In this document: one piece after another, positions 8,616-17,825 of the stretch | How positions within the stretch are numbered: the first letter of the stretch is position 1 | How the letters are laid out: each line of letters starts with the position of its first letter | Assembly: GCF_005280585.1 (NCBI RefSeq) | Contig: NZ_SZVO01000007.1 | Location: 62,001 to 126,000, forward strand | Source: Dyadobacter frigoris | Lineage (GTDB): Bacteria > Bacteroidota > Bacteroidia > Cytophagales > Spirosomataceae | DNA length: 64,000 nucleotides | Direction: 5' to 3' | Notes under the pieces: model-generated | Told to the model about the DNA's origin: nothing | Seen by the model: only the letters and a program-made list of their open reading frames with translations | The model's database searches: none | Program-made: the position numbers and the translations under genes

Positions 8616-10481
8616 CTACTCCTCAGTTTCGTCGTCTTTTTTCGCTACTTTTTTTCCTTTTCTTTCAGTTTCTTCGAATTGCTCCTTCAAAGCTGAAAGT
8701 ACACTTAGGTCACCAAAGGTAGATTTCTCTCCTTCTTTGGCAGAACTTTCTGTGTTGTTAGATGTATTTTTAGCTGGGCTTGTATTTGCAGGCTTAGCAG
8801 CTTTTTCTTCTTTTTTCTCTTCAGCAGCAGGAGCAGCAGAAGGTTTCACTTTGGAGTGAGTAAGAACGATTTTCTTTTCGTCTTTCAAGAATTCCAAAAC
8901 AGTAAAGTCTAAGCTTTCTCCAACTTCAGCAACAGTACCATCTTCTTTCGTAAGGTTTTTCACAGCTGCGATTCCTTCGATACCGTATGGCAACTCCAAA
9001 GTTGCGAATTTGTCTCCTTTTGCTACGATTGTAGAACGGTGAACAGATCCAACAGCGAAGATTGTTTCAAAAGTATCCCATGGATTTTCTTCAAGTTGTT
9101 TGTGACCTAGTGCCAAACGACGGTTGTCCGCGTCAAGTTCAAGAACAACAACTTCAAGTTCGTCATTAACCTTAACGAAGTCCGAAGGATGTTTGATTTT
9201 CTTAGTCCATGATAAGTCAGAAACGTGAACCAGTCCGTCGATACCTTCTTCAAGTTCGATAAACAAACCGAAGTTAGTAAGGTTACGTACTACACCTTTA
9301 TGACGAGTACCAATGGCATACTTATCTTTCAATGAACCTTGAGTCCAAGGATCTTCGGTAAGTTGTTTGATACCAAGAGACATTTTGCGTTCCTGACGGT
9401 CAAGTGTCAATACAACTGCGTTGATCTCGTCGTTTACGTTCATAAACTCCTGAGGATTGCGCAGGTGCTGAGACCATGACATTTCAGATACGTGGATCAA
9501 ACCTTCAACACCTGGTTTGATTTCAAGGAAAGCGCCGTAATCAGCAACGTTAACGATACGTCCTGTTACTTTAGATCCAACCTGGATATCTTCTGACAAC
9601 GAATCCCATGGGTGAGACTGAAGTTGTTTCAAGCCAAGAGAGATACGTTTTTTCTCTTCGTCAAAGTCAAGAACCACAACGTTAAGCTTCTGGTCAAGTG
9701 CCAAAAGATCTGACGGGTGGTTGATACGACCCCAAGAAATATCTGTAATGTGCAACAAACCGTCTACACCACCAAGATCGATGAACACACCGAAGTTAGT
9801 CATGTTCTTAATAACACCTTCAAGAACTTGTCCTTTTTCAAGGTTGTTAAGAATTTGCTGACGTTGTGCTTCAAGATCTTTTTCGATCAGGATTTTATGA
9901 GAAACTACAACGTTATCATTTGCGTAGTTAATCTTAACAACTTTCACTTCCATACGTTTTCCAACAAAAATGTCGAAATCACGAATTGGTTTCACGTCGA
10001 TTTGTGAACCTGGCAAGAAAGCTTCGATACCAAATATATCTACAATAAGACCACCTTTGGTTCTTCTCTTCACGTTAGCATCGATAACCACATCCTCGTC
10101 AAACGATTTCTGGATGTTATCCCATGCAGTAATTACTTTTGCTTTTTTACGTGAAAGAACAAGTTGACCTTGTGCGTCTTCCTGGTTTTCTACATAAACT
10201 TCCACTTCGTCACCAATTTTCAAAGCTGGCAAGTCACGGAATTCATTTGATGAAACGATACCATCAGATTTGAAACCGATGTTAAGAATCACCTCGCGGT
10301 CTGTAATACCTACAACCACACCTTTAACAACTTCTTTTTCCTGAACCGGAGAAATTGTTGTTTCATACATTTCTTCAAAACGAGTACGGTCAGCGGCAGA
10401 ATAGCCTGTACCGAATCCTTTGTCTTCTGCTTTGTCCCAATCGAAATCAGGTAATACTTGTGTTTGTTTTTCCTTAGACAT
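8616..10481 (-). CDS. rpsA: 30S ribosomal protein S1
   Basis: A 621-aa protein with six S1 (OB-fold) repeats. The first two are divergent (around residues 50-200); the next three are classic, with patterns such as NFGVFIDLGGVDGLLHITD and YGAFLEIKPGVEGLIHVSE; the sixth (around 475-540) is again divergent. S1 binds mRNA at the 30S platform and helps start translation where Shine-Dalgarno sequences are weak, which is typical of Bacteroidota. After the last S1 domain is an 80-residue low-complexity Ala/Glu/Lys tail ending KKDDETEE. A TAnnTTTG promoter sits about 90 bp upstream. Confidence 0.97.
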   Translation of the reverse strand: MSKEKQTQVLPDFDWDKAEDKGFGTGYSAADRTRFEEMYETTISPVQEKEVVKGVVVGITDREVILNIGFKSDGIVSSNEFRDLPALKIGDEVEVYVENQEDAQGQLVLSRKKAKVITAWDNIQKSFDEDVVIDANVKRRTKGGLIVDIFGIEAFLPGSQIDVKPIRDFDIFVGKRMEVKVVKINYANDNVVVSHKILIEKDLEAQRQQILNNLEKGQVLEGVIKNMTNFGVFIDLGGVDGLLHITDISWGRINHPSDLLALDQKLNVVVLDFDEEKKRISLGLKQLQSHPWDSLSEDIQVGSKVTGRIVNVADYGAFLEIKPGVEGLIHVSEMSWSQHLRNPQEFMNVNDEINAVVLTLDRQERKMSLGIKQLTEDPWTQGSLKDKYAIGTRHKGVVRNLTNFGLFIELEEGIDGLVHVSDLSWTKKIKHPSDFVKVNDELEVVVLELDADNRRLALGHKQLEENPWDTFETIFAVGSVHRSTIVAKGDKFATLELPYGIEGIAAVKNLTKEDGTVAEVGESLDFTVLEFLKDEKKIVLTHSKVKPSAAPAAEEKKEEKAAKPANTSPAKNTSNNTESSAKEGEKSTFGDLSVLSALKEQFEETERKGKKVAKKDDETEE

Positions 10482-10568
10482 AAATAGGAATTAAAGCTCT
10501 GAATTACATCAGCTGGCGAGCCACGCAGTTGAAAATTAGTTTAACTAGTTATTTTAAAAAACAGGACG

Positions 10569-10576
10569 CAAAGGTA
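10569..10576 (-). promoter_or_regulatory. Putative rpsA promoter (-7 box)
   Basis: TACCTTTG on the minus strand fits TAnnTTTG and would give a leader of about 80 nt before the rpsA start at 10481. No clear -33 TTG is seen at the expected distance. Confidence 0.45.
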
Positions 10577-10666
10577 GGAATTTTCTAAATAAAAATCCAG
10601 TTCTCTAGGATTTGATTTAGAAAAAAATTATAAGATGCCAAAACAGGCGAAGTAGGGGAGTTTCAA

Positions 10667-11179
10667 TCAGTTAACTGCTCTTTCCTTTGAGCCGAGATAA
10701 GGAAGCCATTCTGCATCGGTAAATCCTGAGAAATCACGGATAAACATGAGAAATGACGGTCGGAACGGACGTTGTCGTAAATGCATTCCTGCTTCCTCGG
10801 GCGTATAATCCCCTTTTTTAGAATTGCATCGTTTGCAGGCCGTTGCCAAATTATCCCAGGTTGTTTTCCCTCCCCTCGATTTTGGCATTACATGATCCAG
10901 CGTAAGATGATCATGCGTTCCGCAGTACTGACATCGGTTTCCATCTCTTTTGAAAATATTATGACGCGTCATAACCACACCACGGTAAGGAAGATGAATG
11001 TAGCTATTCAGGCGGATCACGATGGGCATCGGATAGTGATCCCTTACAGTCCTGAGAAAATGAGTCGGGGATTCCGCCAGCAATTCAGCTTTGTTTAAAT
11101 AAACTAAGAGAAATGCCTTTGGCACTGTACAAACACTAAGTGCGCTGTAATCTTGATTAAGAACCAGAACTTTACCCAT
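10667..11179 (-). CDS. HNH endonuclease family protein
   Basis: A 170-aa protein with a complete HNH zinc-finger nuclease core: CxxC at Cys 83/86, LDH at residues 94-96, Asn 110 and a second CxxC at Cys 115/118. The N-terminal MGKVLVLNQDYSALSV pattern is that of a widespread stand-alone HNH family found next to housekeeping genes across Bacteroidota and Cyanobacteria. Its substrate is not established; the context (single gene, no methylase or phage genes) argues against a restriction enzyme or homing element. All metal-binding and catalytic residues are present, so activity on DNA is plausible. Confidence 0.88.
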   Translation of the reverse strand: MGKVLVLNQDYSALSVCTVPKAFLLVYLNKAELLAESPTHFLRTVRDHYPMPIVIRLNSYIHLPYRGVVMTRHNIFKRDGNRCQYCGTHDHLTLDHVMPKSRGGKTTWDNLATACKRCNSKKGDYTPEEAGMHLRQRPFRPSFLMFIRDFSGFTDAEWLPYLGSKERAVN

Positions 11180-11344
11180 GAGTCTTTACGGCAATTAATT
11201 CCCACAATATAGGAAATTTACCTAAAAAAACGTTTCGTAAAATTCAATTATTGTTAAAAAAGACTTCTCTTCACCGCCTGAGATTTAATTATACAGAAAA
11301 TTTCCGGCCAAGTGATTAAACAGCTAACTCTCAGCGAGGAGCGA

Positions 11345-11803
11345 TTAATAGTCTGAGCGGTCACTTTCGCGTTTCAGATCTTTTTCTTTAATACTGTCCC
11401 TTTTATCGTAAAGCTTTTTACCTTTTGCCAAAGCAATATGTAATTTGGCAAAACCACGATCGGTTGTGAAAAGTTTGACCGGAACTATTGTCAGGCCCTG
11501 ATCTTTTAAGTTTTCACTTAATTTTCTCATTTCACGTTTTGTAAGCAAAAGCTTGCGATCACGTAATGGATCATGATTCCAATGTGTTCCCTCAGTGTAA
11601 ACGGAAATATGCATATTACGAATAAACAATTCTCCGTCCATAAAGAGACAGTATGCATCGGTCAGGTTTACCTTACCCTGGCGTATTGATTTTATTTCAG
11701 TTCCTGTCAATGACAAACCTGCTGTAAACTCTTCAAGAAAAAAATATTCGAACGACGCACGTCTGTTTCGGATATCAACTTTTTTTACTAATTTTTCTGA
11801 CAT
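11345..11803 (-). CDS. smpB: SsrA-binding protein SmpB
   Basis: A 152-aa protein with the complete SmpB fold: the opening NRRASFEYFFLEEFTAGLSL, the central RDRKLLLTK motif and a basic C-terminal tail (KLYDKRDSIKEKDLKRES) that reaches into the empty mRNA channel. SmpB escorts tmRNA to stalled ribosomes for trans-translation. The tmRNA gene itself is not seen in this window. Length is normal. Confidence 0.97.
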   Translation of the reverse strand: MSEKLVKKVDIRNRRASFEYFFLEEFTAGLSLTGTEIKSIRQGKVNLTDAYCLFMDGELFIRNMHISVYTEGTHWNHDPLRDRKLLLTKREMRKLSENLKDQGLTIVPVKLFTTDRGFAKLHIALAKGKKLYDKRDSIKEKDLKRESDRSDY

Positions 11804-11864
11804 ATTATATTCCTAACACAAAAAGGTCTGTAAAATTAGGCTTTTGCTAAAACTATACCAACTA

Positions 11865-12344
11865 ATGAAAATAACGAGCCAAAAGCATCGATTAAATTTC
11901 TTCATTTTTGTATTTTTTTTTATTTCTTCTTTACAAATCGTAGCCGCACAATCGCAGGAGGCAGCAATACGAGCCTCTGTCGATAAATTGTTTGACGGAA
12001 TGAGATCCGGAGATTCATCAGTAGTTAGAAGTGTTTTTATTCCTCAATCAACTTTAACCTCTGTTTCAACCAATGCAAAAGATTCCGTCATGACGCATCT
12101 TAGTAAAACAGATGACTTTGTAGCTGCCGTAGGAAAACCGCATACTGAAAAATGGGATGAAAGAATTTATGATGTAAAAATTTCAGTGGACGGACCAATG
12201 GCCATTGTATGGGCTCCGTATAAGTTTTATCGTGGCGAAACATTTTCTCATTGTGGCGTAAATGTTTTCACAATGATCAAAACAAAAAACGGCTGGAAAA
12301 TAAATACGATTACGGATACCAGAAGAAAAATGGATTGTCTATAA
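11865..12344 (+). CDS. Exported NTF2-like (DUF4440/SnoaL-type) protein
   Basis: A 159-aa protein from the ATG at 11865. It has an N-terminal signal peptide (KITSQKHRLN then a hydrophobic run, ending near VAAQS). The rest looks like a small cone-shaped NTF2-like domain: an opening helix (AIRASVDKLFDGMRSGDSS), and strands ending in GWKINTITDTRR. Such proteins are common periplasmic members of the family with no assigned substrate. An upstream TTG at 11844 could extend it by seven residues, but the ATG fits the signal peptide better. It is divergent from smpB, with only about 60 bp between the starts. Confidence 0.75.
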   Translation: MKITSQKHRLNFFIFVFFFISSLQIVAAQSQEAAIRASVDKLFDGMRSGDSSVVRSVFIPQSTLTSVSTNAKDSVMTHLSKTDDFVAAVGKPHTEKWDERIYDVKISVDGPMAIVWAPYKFYRGETFSHCGVNVFTMIKTKNGWKINTITDTRRKMDCL

Positions 12345-12432
12345 TTCAGTTTCAAATAAATATACCTGAAACTTCGAATGTTCCCTAACGATCCAGCCAA
12401 TCCATTTTTAAAATATTTTTTGGGTAAACAAC

Positions 12433-12477
12433 AAAACCACTCCGAAGCGTAACACCTGTACGCTGCGCAGTGGTTTT
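12433..12477 (-). terminator. Probable terminator of accD
   Basis: Inverted repeat AAAACCACT (12433-12441) with AGTGGTTTT (12469-12477), plus inner pairing GCG/CGC, lies downstream of the accD stop at 12509. The T-rich flank is weak, so both directions are possible. Confidence 0.5.
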
Positions 12478-12508
12478 CTAATATTCAGTAAGAAGAAAAA
12501 TGCTCCGG

Positions 12509-13351
12509 TTATTTAAGCATCGTAAGCAGGCTGCTTAGTTTGTCTTTTAAATCTTTACGATCCACGATGAAATCAAGGAAACCATGTTCCAAAACAAATT
12601 CAGCACTTTGGAAACCTTTTGGAAGATCCTTACCAATTGTTTCACGGATAACACGTGGGCCAGCAAAACCGATCAAAGCTTCGGGCTCAGAAATATTGAA
12701 ATCACCCAACATTGCATAAGAAGCAGTAACGCCGCCCGTTGTAGGATCTGTCAATAACGATATGTATGGAATTTTTGCTTCGGATAATAAAGCAAGCCTT
12801 GCGGAAGTCTTCGCCATTTGCATTAAAGAAAATCCAGCTTCCATCATCCGCGCTCCGCCTGATTTGGAAATCATCAAAAACGGCTGTTTGTGTTTGATGG
12901 AATAATTGATAGCACGAGCGATTTTTTCTCCAACAACAGAACCCATAGATCCGCCAATGAAATTAAAATCCATACAGGCAATCACGACTTTTACATCGTT
13001 CATTTTTCCGTGGCCGGTACGTACCGCATCTTTCAAACCTGTTTTAAGCTGGGTTGCCTTGATACGATCCGGGTATGCTTTGGTATCTACAAAATGCAAA
13101 GGATCACCAGAAGTAAGATCTGCATCCAGTTCAGTATATTTATTTTCGTCGAACAATAACTCGAAGTATACATCAGAGCCCACCTTTTCGTGGTAGTTAC
13201 AATGCGGACAAGTGTAAGCGTTCAATTTATGCTCTCTTGTAGCAGTAATTTTCTTACAATTTGGACATTGATACCACAACCCGTCCGGAGCTTCGCGCTT
13301 CATTTCCGTGGGTGTATTGATGCCTTTTTCTTTCCGAATAAACCAGGACAT
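12509..13351 (-). CDS. accD: Acetyl-CoA carboxylase carboxyltransferase subunit beta
   Basis: A 280-aa protein with the N-terminal zinc ribbon (Cys 29, 32, 48 and 51) and the crotonase-like carboxyltransferase domain including the motifs [12 protein letters not shown] and [10 protein letters not shown]. With AccA it transfers the carboxyl group from biotin to acetyl-CoA to make malonyl-CoA, the first step of fatty acid synthesis. Length is normal. It stands alone here, with accA elsewhere, and has its own promoter-like sequence. Confidence 0.97.
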   Translation of the reverse strand: MSWFIRKEKGINTPTEMKREAPDGLWYQCPNCKKITATREHKLNAYTCPHCNYHEKVGSDVYFELLFDENKYTELDADLTSGDPLHFVDTKAYPDRIKATQLKTGLKDAVRTGHGKMNDVKVVIACMDFNFIGGSMGSVVGEKIARAINYSIKHKQPFLMISKSGGARMMEAGFSLMQMAKTSARLALLSEAKIPYISLLTDPTTGGVTASYAMLGDFNISEPEALIGFAGPRVIRETIGKDLPKGFQSAEFVLEHGFLDFIVDRKDLKDKLSSLLTMLK

Positions 13352-13429
13352 ATTTTTTAGTGGGTTAATATCTTTGATTATAGCTTGTAAACAAACCTTT
13401 TATCTAACATTCATGATGAAATCAGGGGT

Positions 13430-13461
13430 CAAATATACTAATAAATGTTTGGTATCGTCAA
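13430..13461 (-). promoter_or_regulatory. Putative accD promoter
   Basis: On the minus strand TATATTTG (13430-13437) fits the TAnnTTTG box with TTG at 13459-13461, 21 bp upstream. The leader to the accD start would be about 70 nt. Confidence 0.5.
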
Positions 13462-13615
13462 GCGGTGATTGGGTATTGAGTTTCCTTACTTAATCTCAGA
13501 TCCGATTATTGATAATTCGGTACGAACAAAAAATAGTTTTAACTTGTTCCCTAATTCAATTTATCAACACTCGCAACGAATTAACCAAACGATTCCAATT
13601 CGTATATTTTAAAGT

Positions 13616-14155
13616 ATGTCAGCCATTTCCCCCATTGTGATCATTGTTGGTACCAACCGGCCAAACTCTATGTCACGGCGTGTTGCAGAATATTATCAAA
13701 AACTTCTCGCTCAGTCCAACACTTCAAGTACAATACTTGATCTGGTTGATTTACCTCATGACTTTACCTTCACTGCACTTTACGGAAATAGTGGAAAAAA
13801 TGATGCTTTCAATACCTTAAAAAGCCATATTGACGGAGCTGAAAAATTCATTTTCATCACACCTGAATATAATGGCTCTTATCCGGGTGTTTTAAAAGCT
13901 TTTATTGACGGCCTTCCTTATCCAAACAGTTTTACTAATAAAAAGGCGGCTCTTGTTGGCTTGTCGTCCAATATGCAGGGAGCAATCACTGCTTTAAGTC
14001 ATTTAAATGACATTTTCAGTTATCTTGGAATGAATACTTTGGCGCTGAGAGTAAAACTGGCTCAGATACAATCCCATTTTGTTGATAATGAAATTACCAA
14101 TCCGCTATATAAAGAATTGCTTGAAATCCAGGCAGAACAAATAATCAGATTTTAA
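13616..14155 (+). CDS. NADPH-dependent FMN reductase family protein
   Basis: A 179-aa flavodoxin-like protein. It has the FMN phosphate-binding loop (GTNRPNSMSRRVAEYY, residues 12-27) and the second flavin-contact motif TPEYNGSYPGVLKAFID typical of the SsuE/ArsH/chromate-quinone reductase family. It would reduce FMN, quinones or azo/chromate compounds using NAD(P)H in the cytoplasm; the substrate cannot be told from sequence. It is a single gene convergent with ftsZ, sharing the terminator between them. Confidence 0.85.
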   Translation: MSAISPIVIIVGTNRPNSMSRRVAEYYQKLLAQSNTSSTILDLVDLPHDFTFTALYGNSGKNDAFNTLKSHIDGAEKFIFITPEYNGSYPGVLKAFIDGLPYPNSFTNKKAALVGLSSNMQGAITALSHLNDIFSYLGMNTLALRVKLAQIQSHFVDNEITNPLYKELLEIQAEQIIRF

Positions 14156-14162
14156 AAAGAAA

Positions 14163-14190
14163 AGGAGCCTAATGGCTCCTCTCTTTTTTT
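14163..14190. terminator. Bidirectional terminator between FMN reductase gene and ftsZ
   Basis: AGGAGCC-TAAT-GGCTCCT hairpin (14163-14180) with an A-rich left flank and a CTCTTTTTTT right flank. It overlaps the end of the ftsZ frame (stop at 14189-14191). Confidence 0.8.
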
Positions 14191-15616
14191 ATTTTAACCA
14201 ATGTTGTTCCATTTCATTTGAAGGAATCGAAGGTCTTTTCCACAATTCAATGTGGCTGCGACGATAAGCCGGTCCTTCAAGATCTCCCCATTTTACCAAA
14301 CCTCCCTGAAAGGATTTGATCATCGCCTGCAATTTTGCAGTTTCTTCGTTTGACCATTCGTTGCTTTCTTCCAGATCTACATAAGAAACATGCGTGTATG
14401 CTCTGTTGTCCATCGCAATGATTTCAGGATCTACCATAAAATCAATCGAACTCGTGGCCGTGTTTTCTTCCAGTTCCTGGGTAAGAATCATTTCCTGAGC
14501 AGTTTCCTCTACAAAAGGAATTTCAGCAATCACTTCCTGAGGTTGTGTTTTACCTGTAAACCCGTTTTTTAGTTCAATACCAGGAATCGGAGATTCAATA
14601 CTGTCAAAACCTGCCGCCACAATGGTAACGCGTAATTTATCTCCAAGAGAATCATCCGTAATTGTACCCAATTTAAACATTCTTGCTTCACCACCAACCT
14701 GAGAAAGTACATATCGCCAGATCTCACGCTGCTCTTTCATTGTAGCTTCGCGCTTCTTGCTGGTAGCAAGCGTCACAAGGATACGTTTTGCACCGCGTAT
14801 ATCACGGTCATTCAAAAGCGGCGAATCCAATGCTTCCTTAATAGCCATCTGAGCACGGTCAACACCACTTGCCTCAGCAGTACCCATTACAGATTGTCCG
14901 GCGTTTTTAAGAACTTTTTCAACGTCCTTAAAATCCGTATTTATATTTCCATTGGTTGTAATGATCTCGGAAATACTTTTTACAGCATTAAGAAGAATTC
15001 CATCCGCCTCGGCAAAAGCCTGGGTTAATGTCATGTCTTCGTAAAGCTCTTCCAGCTTATCATTCAATACAACCAGGACAGTATCACTAAATTCTTTCAG
15101 CTGCTCAATACCTTCAAGCGCCTGCTCTTTTTTGTCAAGTCCTTCCCAGGTATAAGGTGCTGTGACAACCGCCACCGTCAGTTTCCCCATTTCCTTGGCA
15201 AGCTGCGCAATGACAGGCGCCGCTCCCGTACCGGTTCCACCACCCATACCAGCCGTAATAAAGACCATCTGCGTAGAACCTCCAAGCAAAGCTTTTATTT
15301 CTTCGATCGTTTCCAGTGCCGCTTCCTTTCCCTTTGTTGCATCAGTTCCTGCTCCCAATCCCTGGGTTAAGGTTGCACCAAGTTGTATCTTTACTGGTAC
15401 CGGGCTATTAGCCAATGCCTGCCTGTCGGTATTACAAACGGCAAATTCTACATCTTTGATCTTTTTCTCAAACATGTAGTTGACGGCATTACTTCCTCCG
15501 CCTCCAACGCCTATCACCTTGATGATAGCAGGTTCGGACATGACTCCGTTGGTTTCCTTAACGATTTCGTTCACAATGTAGTCCTGGTCTAAAGAGTGCA
15601 ACAAATTTTTATTCAT
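14189..15616 (-). CDS. ftsZ: Cell division GTPase FtsZ
   Basis: The tubulin-like division protein. From the ATG at 15616 it is 475 aa, starting MNKNLLHSLDQ. The GTP-binding glycine-rich loop GVGGGGSNAV and the tubulin signature GGGTGTGAAP are intact, as is the NTDRQAL motif. After the GTPase core comes a long acidic linker and a C-terminus with a KRPSIPSNEMEQHWLK-like peptide, which probably serves to bind FtsA. An upstream start at 15643 would add nine residues and leave little room before ftsA (stop 15659), so it is less likely. It is the last gene of the division cluster, 42 bp after ftsA. Confidence 0.97.
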   Translation of the reverse strand: MNKNLLHSLDQDYIVNEIVKETNGVMSEPAIIKVIGVGGGGSNAVNYMFEKKIKDVEFAVCNTDRQALANSPVPVKIQLGATLTQGLGAGTDATKGKEAALETIEEIKALLGGSTQMVFITAGMGGGTGTGAAPVIAQLAKEMGKLTVAVVTAPYTWEGLDKKEQALEGIEQLKEFSDTVLVVLNDKLEELYEDMTLTQAFAEADGILLNAVKSISEIITTNGNINTDFKDVEKVLKNAGQSVMGTAEASGVDRAQMAIKEALDSPLLNDRDIRGAKRILVTLATSKKREATMKEQREIWRYVLSQVGGEARMFKLGTITDDSLGDKLRVTIVAAGFDSIESPIPGIELKNGFTGKTQPQEVIAEIPFVEETAQEMILTQELEENTATSSIDFMVDPEIIAMDNRAYTHVSYVDLEESNEWSNEETAKLQAMIKSFQGGLVKWGDLEGPAYRRSHIELWKRPSIPSNEMEQHWLK

Positions 15617-15658
15617 AGTCCGGGGTTGTTGATATAAGTGCAATTTCTTCCTTTACTT

Positions 15659-17008
15659 TCAATAGTCTCCAATACTGTCATCTTTGCGGCCAATGATGCG
15701 GTCCCAAAACGAACCATCATCTTTTGGTACTTTTTTCAATTCTTTTGGTTTAGTTTGTGTTGTGGCTTCTCTTAACGGGGCACTTAGATGTACAGGAGGT
15801 TTACATATTGATTTTATACGCGGATCAATTGACTTAATACCAGCCCAGGCTAATCCTATCGCAGTGGAATACGAAGTATTGCTTACAGCATCGGCTTTGG
15901 CAGTATGTGCCAGACGTTCAGGCAATCCAACCCGAACAGGCATATTGGTAACTTTTTCAAATAAAATTTCAATTTCAGGAATATTGGCCGTTCCACCAGT
16001 CAGAACGATTCCACCAATAAGGTTTTCTTCATATCCGGATTTAAGGATTTCAGCATAAACCATCGCTGCAATTTCCTTAAGTCTTTCTTCAATAATTAAA
16101 GCAACGTTTTTCTTCAAAACCTGTTTAGGTGCGCGACCTGCCAGGAAATTAACCAGGATTTCAATATTTAAAGGTACATCAGCAGAAATCGCTACGCCAT
16201 GTTCCTTTTTCAATTTTTCAGCATTGCCAAGCTGAATTCCGCAACCAGTACGCAAATCAGCTGTGATATGCCTTCCGGCAATCGGGAAAGACGCGATATG
16301 GCGAATAATTCCATCATAATAAATAACAAGATCCGTTGTGTGATCACCGATATCAACCATTGCGATACCAGCTTTCATTTCACCTTCATCCAACACAGCA
16401 AGGCTGGTTGCAAGCGGTGCATAGATCATTTTATCAAATTTCAAATGAGAATCTGCTTCGAGAAGACTCTTTTTTGTTCTTTGAATAGATTGATTATTTG
16501 CTGAAACAATAAGAAAATGTCCGCCCAGTTTGATTCCGGTTCTTCCCACAGGCTGACGAACACCCATCGAACTATCCACTACAAATTCCATAGGTAAAAC
16601 ATGAAGCACGTCATAATTTGCTTCTGTTTTTGCCCTGTACATATCATCAACCAACTGGTCTACATCTTTCTGGGTAACTTCATCACCGGTAGACGAAGTA
16701 GGACGAATCACGCCATCGCTCTGTGGAGAAACCCGAACATGTGATCCGCTGAAACTGACATTAACAACTCCTATATCTAAATCAGATCGGGAAGCCGCTT
16801 CGCCTAATGCTTCACGAATTGCGTCTCCAACCTGCATTATATTTTCAACTGAACCATTAATTACGGCTCCTTCAGGCACAAGAACCTCACTAAATCCCAA
16901 AATCTCGATATTGTCAAAACGAGATCCCGTGGATGTGCCTTGTGCCGCTACTACGGTAATTTTCGTGCTTCCAATATCTACTCCTACTACAATATTATCC
17001 TGTGCCAT
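15659..17008 (-). CDS. ftsA: Cell division protein FtsA
   Basis: A 449-aa actin-like ATPase that tethers FtsZ to the membrane. Visible are the phosphate-1 motif VGVDIGSTKITVVA, the SHS2 insert, the phosphate-2 motif MVDIGDHTTDLVI and the adenosine motif LTGGTANIPEI. The C-terminal region (PKELKKVPKDDGSFWDRIIGR) has an amphipathic helix that could act as the membrane-targeting sequence. It sits 15 bp after ftsQ and 42 bp before ftsZ. Confidence 0.97.
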   Translation of the reverse strand: MAQDNIVVGVDIGSTKITVVAAQGTSTGSRFDNIEILGFSEVLVPEGAVINGSVENIMQVGDAIREALGEAASRSDLDIGVVNVSFSGSHVRVSPQSDGVIRPTSSTGDEVTQKDVDQLVDDMYRAKTEANYDVLHVLPMEFVVDSSMGVRQPVGRTGIKLGGHFLIVSANNQSIQRTKKSLLEADSHLKFDKMIYAPLATSLAVLDEGEMKAGIAMVDIGDHTTDLVIYYDGIIRHIASFPIAGRHITADLRTGCGIQLGNAEKLKKEHGVAISADVPLNIEILVNFLAGRAPKQVLKKNVALIIEERLKEIAAMVYAEILKSGYEENLIGGIVLTGGTANIPEIEILFEKVTNMPVRVGLPERLAHTAKADAVSNTSYSTAIGLAWAGIKSIDPRIKSICKPPVHLSAPLREATTQTKPKELKKVPKDDGSFWDRIIGRKDDSIGDY

Positions 17009-17023
17009 GCTGATGGTGAATTA

Positions 17024-17800
17024 TTATTCACAAACTATTTGATTTTGAAACTTAACACTAATTTTTGAAAATCTACTCCAGTCTTTACTAAGTACATTAT
17101 CATAAAAAATACGAAGTTTACTGAATTTCGATTCAAAATCTTCTGCCATCCCTAACTCCACGCGCTGATCACCTAAAACTGTGGTTAACAGGACTTCTCC
17201 GTCTTTATCCACATACATTTCAGCTACCTGCGCTTTCCAAAATTCATTGGTATTCAAAAAACGAATCAAATCCATTACCATGACTCCTTTCTTCGACTTC
17301 ATCTCTTTCGAACTTGTAAAAAAAGGGCCTGAAACTAATAGCGTTCTCGCCGAAAAACTTTCAGACAAAGGAAAAAAAACGCCTTCATCATTAATATAGT
17401 ATCCCGAGGTATTTCGCCACTCTCCGCTTTTCGAAGTATTGATCCATCTAGCAAGTGGTTTTTCCTGCTCAACTTCTACGACAACATTACCCTTTAAGTC
17501 ACGAAAAACCTGACATTTTTTTACAAGTTTATTCTTTCGCACCCTGTTTTCAAGGTCCGAAAGATGAACATCTCTCAATCTGCTTCCCAATAACGGGTCT
17601 CCTCCATTCTCGGTCAGCAGCATTTGAATATCCGTTTTATCCAGAAAATGCATTCCTGAATCACCATCAATTGTGATGATAATATTGTTACAACGCTGAT
17701 TACCAAGGCGACTTTCTGCCATGCCAATTCCGGCAATAGGCAAAATAAGCCACAAGCTACGTTTAAGCAAATGCCAAGAATAGTCAAATTTACGTAACAT
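17024..17800 (-). CDS. ftsQ: Cell division protein FtsQ/DivIB
   Basis: A 258-aa bitopic membrane protein from the ATG at 17800 (MLRKFDYSWHLLKRSL). It has a short cytoplasmic part, one membrane helix (around LWLILPIAGIGMA) and a periplasmic POTRA-like region. FtsQ links early and late division proteins. The frame is open up to 17899, but that would overlap the murC coding end at 17826 and precede the protein with an unlikely segment, so the internal start 25 bp after murC is chosen. Sequence conservation is low, as usual for FtsQ; the position in the cluster supports the call. Confidence 0.88.
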   Translation of the reverse strand: MLRKFDYSWHLLKRSLWLILPIAGIGMAESRLGNQRCNNIIITIDGDSGMHFLDKTDIQMLLTENGGDPLLGSRLRDVHLSDLENRVRKNKLVKKCQVFRDLKGNVVVEVEQEKPLARWINTSKSGEWRNTSGYYINDEGVFFPLSESFSARTLLVSGPFFTSSKEMKSKKGVMVMDLIRFLNTNEFWKAQVAEMYVDKDGEVLLTTVLGDQRVELGMAEDFESKFSKLRIFYDNVLSKDWSRFSKISVKFQNQIVCE

Positions 17801-17825
17801 CTTAGTAATTTTAAAAAAGCGGTGA